Source: an uncultured Clostridia bacterium (GTDB lineage Bacteria > Bacillota > Clostridia > Christensenellales > Borkfalkiaceae). From it: a stretch of DNA of 5,902 nt. The notes beneath the pieces were generated by a model. It did no database searches. It was given only the letters and a program-made list of their open reading frames with translations, and had not been told where the DNA came from. The stretch's first letter is position 1. The number at the start of each line of letters is the position of its first letter. The stretch is from contig CAMOVY010000069.1 in assembly GCA_946627905.1 (NCBI GenBank), positions 1 to 5,902 of the forward strand, read 5' to 3'. Shown here one piece after another: positions 1 through 5,441 of this stretch. The position numbers and the translations under genes are program-made.

Positions 1-802
1 TTCGGAATTAAGACTGAGAACGGGATTTCCGATTTTCGGCATCTTTAACGGAAAGAAAGTTTATATTTGTAATGACGGCGCTACGCTTGATAAGACTTCC
101 GCTATTATATGCGGACAAGAAGACGTTTCGGAAACGGTAAATAGCGCTACCGAACGGTCGCTTTACGCGTTCAACGACAGATTAAAACAAGGTTTTATAA
201 CCACGCGCGACGGGGTAAGAGTTGGCGTTGCCGGAGAGTGCGTTTTCGATAACGATAAAATAAGCACTATAAAAAAAATTTCTTCGCTTAACGTAAGAGT
301 GCCGCACGAAATAAAAAACTGTTCCGCGGTTATTTATCAGAAAATTTATTCGGGAACGGTATATAATACCTTGATTGTGTCTCCGCCGGCAAAAGGTAAA
401 ACCACGCTTTTAAAAGACCTTGCGCGCAAATTCAACGATAATACCGATTATTCGATTCTTATAATCGACGAAAGGGGGGAGTTTAACCGCATTTCGGGCG
501 AAAATATAGACGTTATAAAATATTCTAACAAAATATACGCTTTAAGTTATTCCATACGGTCTATGTCGCCGCAGATTGTGATAACCGATGAACTACAGAG
601 CAAAGACGACTGGAAAAGCGCCGAACAGGCGGCAAACAGCGGCGTTAAAATCATTGCGAGTTGCCACGGAAAAAATATAAACGATTTAAAAAGCAAAGAT
701 TTTTTCAATAAAACCGTATTCGAAAGATACGTGATTATCGACGATAAAAAACCCGCGGGCAGTATTAAAGGGATTTTCGATAAGGATTTTAACGCCGTAT
801 GA
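1..802 (+). CDS. spoIIIAA: SpoIIIAA, stage III sporulation ATPase (5' partial)
   Basis: This is the cytoplasmic secretion-type ATPase thought to power the SpoIIIA-SpoIIQ channel in the mother cell. The reading frame is open from the window edge (first full codon at nt 2), so the GTG at 299 is internal. About 266 residues are visible against roughly 307 in B. subtilis, so some 40 N-terminal residues are missing. The N-terminal part shows family motifs: ELRLR at the edge, then SLYAFNDRLKQGFIT and GVRVGVAGE. The P-loop SPPAKGKTT lies at nt 380-406, with Ser in place of the usual first Gly. It is followed by LIIDERGEF, and by the MSP...ITDEL Walker B segment (acidic pair at 587-592), then SGVKIIASCHG. 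The C-terminal FERYVIIDD is also typical. The stop overlaps the spoIIIAB start in ATGA. The operon promoter lies outside the window. The identification is firm; the visible end is intact. Confidence 0.95.
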   Translation, partial: SELRLRTGFPIFGIFNGKKVYICNDGATLDKTSAIICGQEDVSETVNSATERSLYAFNDRLKQGFITTRDGVRVGVAGECVFDNDKISTIKKISSLNVRVPHEIKNCSAVIYQKIYSGTVYNTLIVSPPAKGKTTLLKDLARKFNDNTDYSILIIDERGEFNRISGENIDVIKYSNKIYALSYSIRSMSPQIVITDELQSKDDWKSAEQAANSGVKIIASCHGKNINDLKSKDFFNKTVFERYVIIDDKKPAGSIKGIFDKDFNAV

Positions 803-1269
803 GAATTTTTATTTTAGCGACGATTCCGCTAATCTGTGCATTTTTGGGGTGGCTGCTTTCGGTAAAATTCGCCGAAGCGCAGACTTTTTGGGAAAATTTT
901 GCGTATAAACACGAAAAAATCAAAGCGGAAATTTCCTTTTCGCAAAACTCTTTATCCGAAATATTGTCAGACGGCGAAAAAAACGATAAAAAGGACTGTT
1001 TTTCCGTTATCGCAATCGATTATTTCAAGAACGGAAAAATAACGTATAAATTAAAATTCTTATCCGAAGAAGAAAGGCGGTTTATAGAAAAATACCTGCA
1101 AAATCTCGGCACGACGGACAAGGATTCACAAATCAATCTGTTAAAATCAATGGAAGCGGAAATTAAAAAATATTCTACGCTTTCAGACGATAAATGTAAA
1201 AAATATCGCCCTTTATATATAAAACTCGGATTTTTAGCAGGACTTGTGATATTTATTCTCGTAATATAG
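799..1269 (+). CDS. spoIIIAB: SpoIIIAB, stage III sporulation protein
   Basis: SpoIIIAB is a membrane protein of the SpoIIIA complex. Its fold is related to GspF-type inner-membrane partners of secretion ATPases, so it probably works with SpoIIIAA. The 156 residues (B. subtilis form about 170) begin with a membrane segment at about 4-22, continue with a mostly helical charged soluble part, and end with a second membrane segment at about 137-156. The clearest family signature is LGTTDKDSQ at 103-111, followed by the KYRPLYIKLGFLAGL stretch near the C terminus, which matches the usual LG..DG.....Q and K.Y..LGFL.G pattern. The N-terminal half is divergent. The start ATG at 799 overlaps the spoIIIAA stop; an AAGGA at 782-786 is a rather distant Shine-Dalgarno, so translational coupling is likely. 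The stop TAG is embedded in the next gene's ribosome site. Confidence 0.9.
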   Translation: MRIFILATIPLICAFLGWLLSVKFAEAQTFWENFAYKHEKIKAEISFSQNSLSEILSDGEKNDKKDCFSVIAIDYFKNGKITYKLKFLSEEERRFIEKYLQNLGTTDKDSQINLLKSMEAEIKKYSTLSDDKCKKYRPLYIKLGFLAGLVIFILVI

Positions 1270-1273
1270 GTGA
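1268..1273 (+). promoter_or_regulatory. Ribosome binding site of spoIIIAC
   Basis: AGGTGA begins inside the TAG stop of spoIIIAB and ends 4 nt before the spoIIIAC ATG. It is a strong anti-16S match that fixes the start at 1278 and ties termination of one gene to initiation of the next. Confidence 0.75.
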
Positions 1274-1277
1274 AAAA

Positions 1278-1475
1278 ATGAGCGTGGAAGTAATATTCAA
1301 AATAGCGGCTATCGGAATATTGATTACCGTAATAACGCAGGTTCTTAAAAAAAGCGACAGGGACGATATCGCCACGCTCGTGTCGCTTGTGGGGCTTATT
1401 ATCGTGTTAACTCTCGTAATAAATATGGTAAGCGAATTGTTCGATACGATAAAAAATATATTTTATTTATACTGA
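1278..1475 (+). CDS. spoIIIAC: SpoIIIAC, small two-helix membrane protein
   Basis: This is a 65-residue integral membrane component of the SpoIIIA channel, the usual family length. It has two hydrophobic helices at about 6-23 and 32-53, separated by a short polar loop (LKKSDRDDIA). Diagnostic stretches are IFKIAAIGI at the start and SELFDTIKNIF.LY at the end, which align closely with SpoIIIAC of Bacillus as I recall it. The start is fixed by AGGTGA just upstream. Only one base separates its TGA stop from the spoIIIAD ATG. AC and AD are related to each other and their molecular role in the complex is poorly defined; the family assignment itself is very secure. Confidence 0.95.
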   Translation: MSVEVIFKIAAIGILITVITQVLKKSDRDDIATLVSLVGLIIVLTLVINMVSELFDTIKNIFYLY

Positions 1476-1476
1476 A

Positions 1477-1857
1477 ATGCTTAAAATAGTTGCGGTTGCG
1501 GTTATATGCGCGTTTGTGCTTATATATCTGAAAAGCGTTAACAACGAATTTTTTTCCGTCGCCGTGCTGGGTGCGGGGGTGATAATTACCGCGCTCGGCA
1601 TAGAATATCTTACGGACACGCTGTCGTTTGTGAATAACCTGATAAAATCAACGGGAATAAACGGTAAATACTTTGCGGTTATTCTTAAAATAACCGCCAT
1701 ATCTTACGTCGTCGAATTCGGCGCGGGAATAATAGAAGACCTTGGACTTAAAAGCGTGGCGGACAAGTTGGTATTCGTCGGAAAACTTGCAATAATCATA
1801 GCGGCTATGCCCGTAATAACCGCAGTATTCGATTTGCTGTCGGAGTTGTTGAAATAA
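1477..1857 (+). CDS. spoIIIAD: SpoIIIAD, multi-pass membrane protein
   Basis: This is a membrane component of the SpoIIIA complex: 126 residues, against about 133 in B. subtilis. Four hydrophobic segments can be seen at about 2-18, 26-46, 66-84 and 101-119. The conserved family region is the third and fourth segments: ISYVVEFGAGIIEDLGLKSVADK, followed by VGKLAIIIAAMPVI, equivalent to the EFG...C.D.G...A.K...GK..I...PI pattern. The usual Cys of that pattern is Ile here. I see no Shine-Dalgarno upstream of ATG 1477; with a single base between the spoIIIAC stop and this start, translation probably depends on coupling to spoIIIAC. The stop TAA shares its last A with the spoIIIAE ATG (TAATG). Confidence 0.94.
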   Translation: MLKIVAVAVICAFVLIYLKSVNNEFFSVAVLGAGVIITALGIEYLTDTLSFVNNLIKSTGINGKYFAVILKITAISYVVEFGAGIIEDLGLKSVADKLVFVGKLAIIIAAMPVITAVFDLLSELLK

Positions 1858-3011
1858 TGCGTAAAAAATATTTTATTATTCTTATGGCGTTTTGTATACT
1901 CTTTGCGGCTTTTTGCGGTTGCAACCGTAAAAAAGCCTGCGCGGACGAGTTATCGGATACCGTTCAGGAAGAAATAAATAATCTTGATTTACACGAATTA
2001 AACGACTTTTTCGACGGTGTCTCCGCAGACGATTACGATTTTTTATCCGTTTTTAACAATATTTTATCGGGGAAATACGACGGTGCGGAGGGGTTTTTCG
2101 ATTACATAAAATCAATCCTTTTTTCGGAAATTTCTGCGCTTATGCCTACCGTTATCGCCGTAATAGCAATAGCGCTTTTATATGAGATTGTGCGGAATTT
2201 CAAGAGCGGATATCTGTCTTCAAACGTGGGAACGGTGATAAAGTTTGCGTCGGTATTGACCGTAATAATCCTTTTGTTTCCGACTTTTATATCCATATGG
2301 AATAAAACGAGAAACGTTATAGAAAATATAGGTAAATTCAGCGAGATTATGTCTCCCATAATGCTGACTTTAATGGTGGCTTCGGGCGGAACGGCGTCGG
2401 CAGCGGTATATAAACCGTCGGTAGTGTTTTTTACGGGCGCGATAATCAACGTGTTTTATTCTCTGGCGCTTCCGCTTATAGGAATATTGACGGTATTCAA
2501 TATCGCGTCGCATTTTTCAAAAGAAATTAAACTTAAAAAATTTTCCGAATTTTTCGGCGGAATACTGAAATGGATTTTCGGTATAATCATTACGGTTTAC
2601 GGCTTGTTTATAACCGTACAGGGCATAACGGTTTCGGCAAACGACGGAATATCCGCAAAAATAGCAAAATACGCTGTGTCTAACTCTGTTCCTATAGTCG
2701 GCGGACTTATTAGAGAAGGATTAGACGTAGTTGCGGCAGGTAGTATCGTGATTAAAAACGCTTTGGGGGTAGCGGGGCTTATCGGGATTTTTTACTTTCT
2801 GCTTTCGCCAATAATTCATATGATAGTTTTTTCTGTATTGCTTAAACTCGCCGCCGCTGTGTGCGACGTGTTTGCGGGCGATACCGTGCCCGAATTTTTA
2901 TCAATGTTGTCAAAGTCCGTTAATTACCTTATCGCCTCTGTTTTAACCGTGGGACTTATGGCTTTTCTTACCATAATGCTTATGATTTTTTCGGCAAATT
3001 CGGTGATTTAA
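1857..3011 (+). CDS. spoIIIAE: SpoIIIAE, polytopic membrane protein with signal sequence
   Basis: SpoIIIAE is the largest membrane subunit of the SpoIIIA channel, 384 residues, close to the family norm. It opens with an N-terminal signal-like helix (about 5-21), followed by a cysteine-rich stretch (Cys 20, 22, 28) and a possible signal peptidase I site after A27-C28-A29. An acidic extracytoplasmic region follows to about residue 88. Hydrophobic segments then lie near 91-111, 127-146, 161-178, 188-212, 239-259, 301-334 (probably two) and 357-380. Conserved family stretches are LTLMVASGGTASAA (170-183), FITVQGITVSANDGI (251-265) and KYAVSNSVPIVGG (271-283). GGAG at 1842-1845 precedes the start at 11 nt, and the start overlaps the spoIIIAD stop. 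The stop directly abuts the spoIIIAF ATG. Identification is firm; processing of the N terminus is inferred. Confidence 0.95.
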   Translation: MRKKYFIILMAFCILFAAFCGCNRKKACADELSDTVQEEINNLDLHELNDFFDGVSADDYDFLSVFNNILSGKYDGAEGFFDYIKSILFSEISALMPTVIAVIAIALLYEIVRNFKSGYLSSNVGTVIKFASVLTVIILLFPTFISIWNKTRNVIENIGKFSEIMSPIMLTLMVASGGTASAAVYKPSVVFFTGAIINVFYSLALPLIGILTVFNIASHFSKEIKLKKFSEFFGGILKWIFGIIITVYGLFITVQGITVSANDGISAKIAKYAVSNSVPIVGGLIREGLDVVAAGSIVIKNALGVAGLIGIFYFLLSPIIHMIVFSVLLKLAAAVCDVFAGDTVPEFLSMLSKSVNYLIASVLTVGLMAFLTIMLMIFSANSVI

Positions 3012-3494
3012 ATGAAAGAGTGGTTATTCGGAATATTCAGCGTTGCATTGATAATTACCTTATTATCCCTAATTTTACCCGAAGGGAAAACGGCAAAATT
3101 TTCCAAGCCGTTTATATCGCTTATCGCCGTTATTATAATAGTTTCGCCTTTCATAAATATAGGGGATTTTTTAAGCGGGGATATAACTTTCGAATATAAC
3201 AAAACGATAGATACGGATTATGAATTTCTCGACTATACGACTTATGCCAAAATCGACAAATACAGGCTGAATTGTGTTAAAATCGCAGAAAAAAACGGCA
3301 TAACCGAAAGCGAAATCATAATAAAATATAACGTAGACGAAAATTATAAAACAACCATAACGGGCGCGGAAATAAATTTAAAAAATGCGGTAATAAGTTC
3401 CGATGAAGAGCATATAGTTATATTGCAAAGGCTGGAAAACGAAATAAGCGAGTATCTTAACGTTGACAAAGCGGGGATTAAAATATATGAGTGA
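3012..3494 (+). CDS. spoIIIAF: SpoIIIAF, ring-building-motif membrane protein
   Basis: SpoIIIAF is a SpoIIIA channel component with two membrane helices and a soluble ring-building domain. The 160 residues show a first hydrophobic helix (about 4-22), the family hallmark LPEG at 22-25, a second helix (about 33-50), then a soluble region. From about residue 78 to the end, the alternation of a helix, the strand SEIIIKYNVDE, and a final helix-strand (RLENEISEYLNVDKAGIKIYE) suits the ring-building fold known for this family. GGTGA at 3002-3006, 5 nt before the ATG, is a good ribosome site within the end of spoIIIAE; the two genes abut with no spacing. The last 8 nt overlap the spoIIIAG start. Confidence 0.92.
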   Translation: MKEWLFGIFSVALIITLLSLILPEGKTAKFSKPFISLIAVIIIVSPFINIGDFLSGDITFEYNKTIDTDYEFLDYTTYAKIDKYRLNCVKIAEKNGITESEIIIKYNVDENYKTTITGAEINLKNAVISSDEEHIVILQRLENEISEYLNVDKAGIKIYE

Positions 3495-3993
3495 AACGTC
3501 CCGTATTAAAAACTTTATAAGAAAAATAAAGACCGACGGAAAAACGCGTCTGCTAGCCGTTATAGCATGTATCGTCGCTCTTTTACTGATAATAGGGGCA
3601 AACGTGCTTTCAGGTTCGGATAAAAGCGAAACCGCTTCGGACCCCGTAAGCGAATACGTATATTCTTTAGAACGTAAACTTGAAAGCCTTTTGGCAAAGG
3701 TAGACGGTGCGGGCAAAGTTTCGGTAGCAATAAGCGTGGAATCGGGTATGGAAACGGTACTTGCTATGACCACTACCACAAAAGAGACTTCCGCGGGCAG
3801 AGAAATCGTGTCAACACCCGTAATGGTAAACGGCAAAACGGTGGTTCTGAAAGAAAAATACCCCGAAATCACCGGCGTGCTTATAATTGCGGAAGGCGCG
3901 GGCAGTATTTCGGTATACACGAAAATTCAGCAAGCGGCGCTGTCGCTTTTGAACGTCAAAGTCGGACAGATAGAAATTCTTACAATGAAATAA
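3487..3993 (+). CDS. spoIIIAG: SpoIIIAG, intermembrane ring protein
   Basis: SpoIIIAG forms the large oligomeric ring of the SpoIIIA-SpoIIQ channel between mother cell and forespore. I place the start at ATG 3487 (168 residues) because MSETSRIKNFIRK matches a normal short cytoplasmic N terminus; an in-frame TTG at 3463 would add eight residues and lacks support. A GGGG at 3473-3476 is a weak ribosome site, and the 8-nt overlap with spoIIIAF suggests coupling. One membrane helix lies at about 21-42. The ring-building domain starts near residue 55: YVYSLERKLESLLAKVDGAGKVSV is characteristic, and KEKYPEITGVLIIAEGA (122-138) is the most conserved family block. Between them a polar insertion (about 92-120) corresponds to the insertion that forms the ring's extra beta structure in the Bacillus protein. 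C-terminal ILTMK is typical. Confidence 0.94.
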   Translation: MSETSRIKNFIRKIKTDGKTRLLAVIACIVALLLIIGANVLSGSDKSETASDPVSEYVYSLERKLESLLAKVDGAGKVSVAISVESGMETVLAMTTTTKETSAGREIVSTPVMVNGKTVVLKEKYPEITGVLIIAEGAGSISVYTKIQQAALSLLNVKVGQIEILTMK

Positions 3994-4026
3994 TTTTTTT
4001 GAAAATTATAAATCAGGAAATAAAAT

Positions 4027-4030
4027 GGAG
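4027..4030 (+). promoter_or_regulatory. Ribosome binding site of spoIIIAH
   Basis: GGAG lies 8 nt before ATG 4039, inside the only sizeable gap (45 nt, 3994-4038) of the sporulation operon. It lets spoIIIAH initiate independently of upstream translation. The rest of the gap is AT-rich and holds no hairpin. Confidence 0.65.
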
Positions 4031-4038
4031 AAAAAAGT

Positions 4039-4521
4039 ATGACCAAAAAGAAAAAAATCGTTGTTTTATCTTGTATGGTAGCGTTGCTTGCGGCAACCGC
4101 GGTGTTTAACTACATGTTTACTGGAACGGGCAGCGCCAAAGTGGCGCAAACCGCGTCGGCAAGCGCCGCGGGATATTTTGCGCAATACAGGGCGGAAAGG
4201 CTTACCAACAGAAACGAAGAACTTATTCAATTAGACTCCGTGCTGGCAAGCGCCGCCAAAGAAAGCGACGAATACGCCGCCGCGCTTACCATGAAAACCA
4301 ACATAACTTTAAATACCGAAAAGGAAATGCTTTTGGAAACGCTGATAAAAGCCTACGGTTTCGAAGACGCGGTAGTGGTAATAGGGCTGGATTCCGAAAA
4401 CGTTAACGTAATCGCCAAATCCGCTAATTTGACCGCCGACGACGCCGTTGCGATTTATACTATAATAGCCGAAGAAGCGTCCGTTTCGCCCGAAAACGTA
4501 AAAATTATTCCTATTTCCTGA
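4039..4521 (+). CDS. spoIIIAH: SpoIIIAH, SpoIIQ-partner ring protein
   Basis: SpoIIIAH is the mother-cell membrane protein whose extracellular ring-building domain docks on forespore SpoIIQ in the known system. The 160 residues are somewhat shorter than the B. subtilis protein. A lysine-rich start (TKKKK) precedes one membrane helix at about 7-27. A low-complexity Ala/Ser/Thr/Gly linker (29-46) leads into a helical region, YFAQYRAERLTNRNEELIQLDSVL, whose Arg/Asn/Glu pattern is the family signature. The compact domain at about 90-160 contains EKEMLLETLIKAYGFEDAVVVIG (roughly 94-116) and NLTADDAVAIYTIIAEE, matching the E..LE.LI.AKGF.D.V and LT..E...I patterns. The conserved 'AKGF' is AYGF here. 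It is the last spoIIIA gene; no terminator follows. Confidence 0.93.
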   Translation: MTKKKKIVVLSCMVALLAATAVFNYMFTGTGSAKVAQTASASAAGYFAQYRAERLTNRNEELIQLDSVLASAAKESDEYAAALTMKTNITLNTEKEMLLETLIKAYGFEDAVVVIGLDSENVNVIAKSANLTADDAVAIYTIIAEEASVSPENVKIIPIS

Positions 4522-4528
4522 AAAATAC

Positions 4529-4557
4529 TATGCAAAATAAATATTTTGTGGTAAAAT
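4529..4557 (+). promoter_or_regulatory. Possible vegetative promoter for asp23-nusB-folD
   Basis: TAAAAT at 4552-4557 is a near-consensus -10 element, preceded by TG at 4549-4550, giving an extended -10 (TGgTAAAAT). Seventeen bases upstream, TATGCA at 4529-4534 is only a half-match to the -35 consensus, which an extended -10 can tolerate. The position, about 35 bp before the asp23-like start, and the switch from sporulation to housekeeping genes make a promoter here sensible. In AT-rich DNA such a match also arises by chance, so this is a moderate call. Confidence 0.45.
4533..4548. repeat. Inverted repeat in the spoIIIAH-asp23 spacer
   Basis: CAAAATA and TATTTTG form perfect 7-bp arms around a 2-bp centre (AA). 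The repeat sits between the putative -35 and -10 elements. Its AT-rich stem and lack of a T-tract argue against a terminator; it could be an operator or a chance palindrome. Confidence 0.5.
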
Positions 4558-4577
4558 AAACGTAAATCGGTTTTATC

Positions 4578-4582
4578 GGAGA
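4578..4582 (+). promoter_or_regulatory. Ribosome binding site of the asp23-like gene
   Basis: GGAGA ends 9 nt before ATG 4592, a normal distance, and supports that start in a spacer where no upstream gene can provide coupling. Confidence 0.7.
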
Positions 4583-4591
4583 ATATTTATA

Positions 4592-5041
4592 ATGCGTGTA
4601 AAAAAATTTCGCCCGAGAGAAAGTCGCGACAAACTTATTTACAGCGACGGAATAGTGGAAGGAATAGTGCTTTTGGCGGTTTCGGAAATACCTTATGCCG
4701 AAATATACCGCGGCGTAGGCGGCAGAAAACAGGCTGAAGATGCCGTTAAGGTGGTTATCGATAAGTCCAACGTCAGCGTTGACGTAATAGTTTCCATACA
4801 TTATTCGCAATGCGTTTCCGATATGGCGTTTAAGATTCAGGAAGCGGTGAAATACAACGTGGAGTCCATGACGGATTATAACGTCGTTTCTATAAACGTC
4901 AGCGTTAAGGGCGTAATGTTCGAAGACGTCGTTATAAACAACAACGGCAACGGGGACGACGCTAACGGAAACGGCGAAATAAAGGCTGTTTCGGAAACTT
5001 CGAATAATGCAGGCGACGAAACTCCGCAGAAAAAGGATTAA
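4592..5041 (+). CDS. Asp23/Gls24 family protein (YqhY-like)
   Basis: This is a probable Asp23/Gls24 (DUF322) protein of 149 residues. The family includes B. subtilis YqhY and YloU; members are small cytoplasmic or membrane-associated proteins linked to envelope stress, with no known enzyme activity. The domain spans about 16-112: SDGIVEGIVLLAVSEIPYAEI is the N-terminal part, VDVIVSIHYSQCVSDMAFKIQEAVKYNVESMTDYNV is the characteristic middle (usually V.v.yG..i.e.a..iQ..V...ve.mtg..V), and INVSVKGVMFE is the closing strand. The usual Gly after the Tyr is Ser. The N-terminal domain is compressed and divergent. Residues 115-149 form a disordered-looking Asn/Gly/Asp/Glu tail. Position just before nusB and folD is exactly that of yqhY in Bacillus, which strengthens the call. 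The stop is 5 nt before nusB. Confidence 0.82.
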   Translation: MRVKKFRPRESRDKLIYSDGIVEGIVLLAVSEIPYAEIYRGVGGRKQAEDAVKVVIDKSNVSVDVIVSIHYSQCVSDMAFKIQEAVKYNVESMTDYNVVSINVSVKGVMFEDVVINNNGNGDDANGNGEIKAVSETSNNAGDETPQKKD

Positions 5042-5046
5042 AACAA

Positions 5047-5439
5047 ATGAGAAGTTTGGCAAGAGAAAAAGTATTCGAATATATATTTTCAAGGCTCTTC
5101 AATCAAAGCGATGAAGGGCTTTTTGCTGTTTTAAAAAAAGACCTTAAAAGCGACGACGATAAAGAGTTTGCGGATAAACTTTTAAACGCGGTAATAAGCG
5201 GCGAAACACGGTATTACGACGCGCTTAAAACTCTTTCCGCGAATTTCAAACCGGAACGGATTTTTGCCGCCGACAAGTGCGCGATATTTATCGGCATGGC
5301 GGAACTTGACGGGTTTTCCGAAACGCCGACCGCCGTCGTTATAGACGAGGCGGTTAAACTTGCCGCAAAATATTCGACCGAAAACAGTACGGACTTCGTG
5401 AACGGTATACTTGCCGAATACGCAAAGAACAGGAGATAA
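5047..5439 (+). CDS. nusB: NusB, transcription antitermination factor
   Basis: NusB is the all-helical factor that, with NusE (ribosomal protein S10), binds boxA RNA and promotes antitermination on rRNA operons. The 130 residues are within the family range. The N-terminal RSLAREKVFEYIF carries the conserved R..ARE motif (residues 2-7). The second half shows the standard signature: RIFAADKCAIFIGMAEL (71-87; usually R...D..IL.LA..EL), then VVIDEAVKLAAKYSTENSTDFVNGILAE (97-124), with the near-invariant INEAVELAKKY and FVNG elements. The acidic region around 34-40 is variable in the family. AGGA at 5034-5037, 9 nt before ATG 5047, lies at the end of the asp23-like gene. The last two codons contain the folD ribosome site, so the three genes form one transcription unit. 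Confidence 0.93.
   Translation: MRSLAREKVFEYIFSRLFNQSDEGLFAVLKKDLKSDDDKEFADKLLNAVISGETRYYDALKTLSANFKPERIFAADKCAIFIGMAELDGFSETPTAVVIDEAVKLAAKYSTENSTDFVNGILAEYAKNRR
5431..5435 (+). promoter_or_regulatory. Ribosome binding site of folD
   Basis: AGGAG overlaps the last two arginine codons of nusB and lies 6 nt before ATG 5442. It is the strongest Shine-Dalgarno in the window and fixes the folD start. Confidence 0.8.
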
Positions 5440-5441
5440 TT

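Noticed and set aside
299..301. GTG as the start of the first gene (167-residue version)
   Set aside because: The frame is open back to nt 2 and encodes conserved SpoIIIAA motifs upstream (LRLR, SLYAF, GVRVGVAGE), so the GTG is an internal valine codon.
3463..3486. TTG 3463 as the spoIIIAG start
   Set aside because: It adds eight residues inside spoIIIAF without a convincing ribosome site; ATG 3487 gives a family-like N terminus.
3979..3986. Sigma-E-like -10 (CTTACAAT, one mismatch to CATACAAT) before spoIIIAH
   Set aside because: No ATA-type -35 element lies at the required distance upstream; CATATAGT at 3411-3418 upstream of spoIIIAG fails for the same reason.
4025..4042. Five-codon upstream frame (MEKKV) ending in ATGA on the spoIIIAH start
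   Set aside because: It has no ribosome site of its own and contains the spoIIIAH Shine-Dalgarno; a chance ATG is the simpler explanation.
4522..4560. Rho-independent terminator after spoIIIAH
   Set aside because: The only inverted repeat there is AT-rich (one G/C pair in seven) and not followed by a T-tract.
4770..4785. ACGTCA/TGACGT hairpin inside the asp23-like gene
   Set aside because: Short, intragenic, and explained by valine/serine codon choice; not treated as a separate regulatory feature.
4511..5092. 193-residue antisense open frame across asp23 and nusB
   Set aside because: It lies opposite two recognised genes; its protein has no recognisable motif and is a by-product of their codon use. 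The same holds for antisense frames at 2102-2449, 3378-3920, 5214-5732 and 5525-5863.
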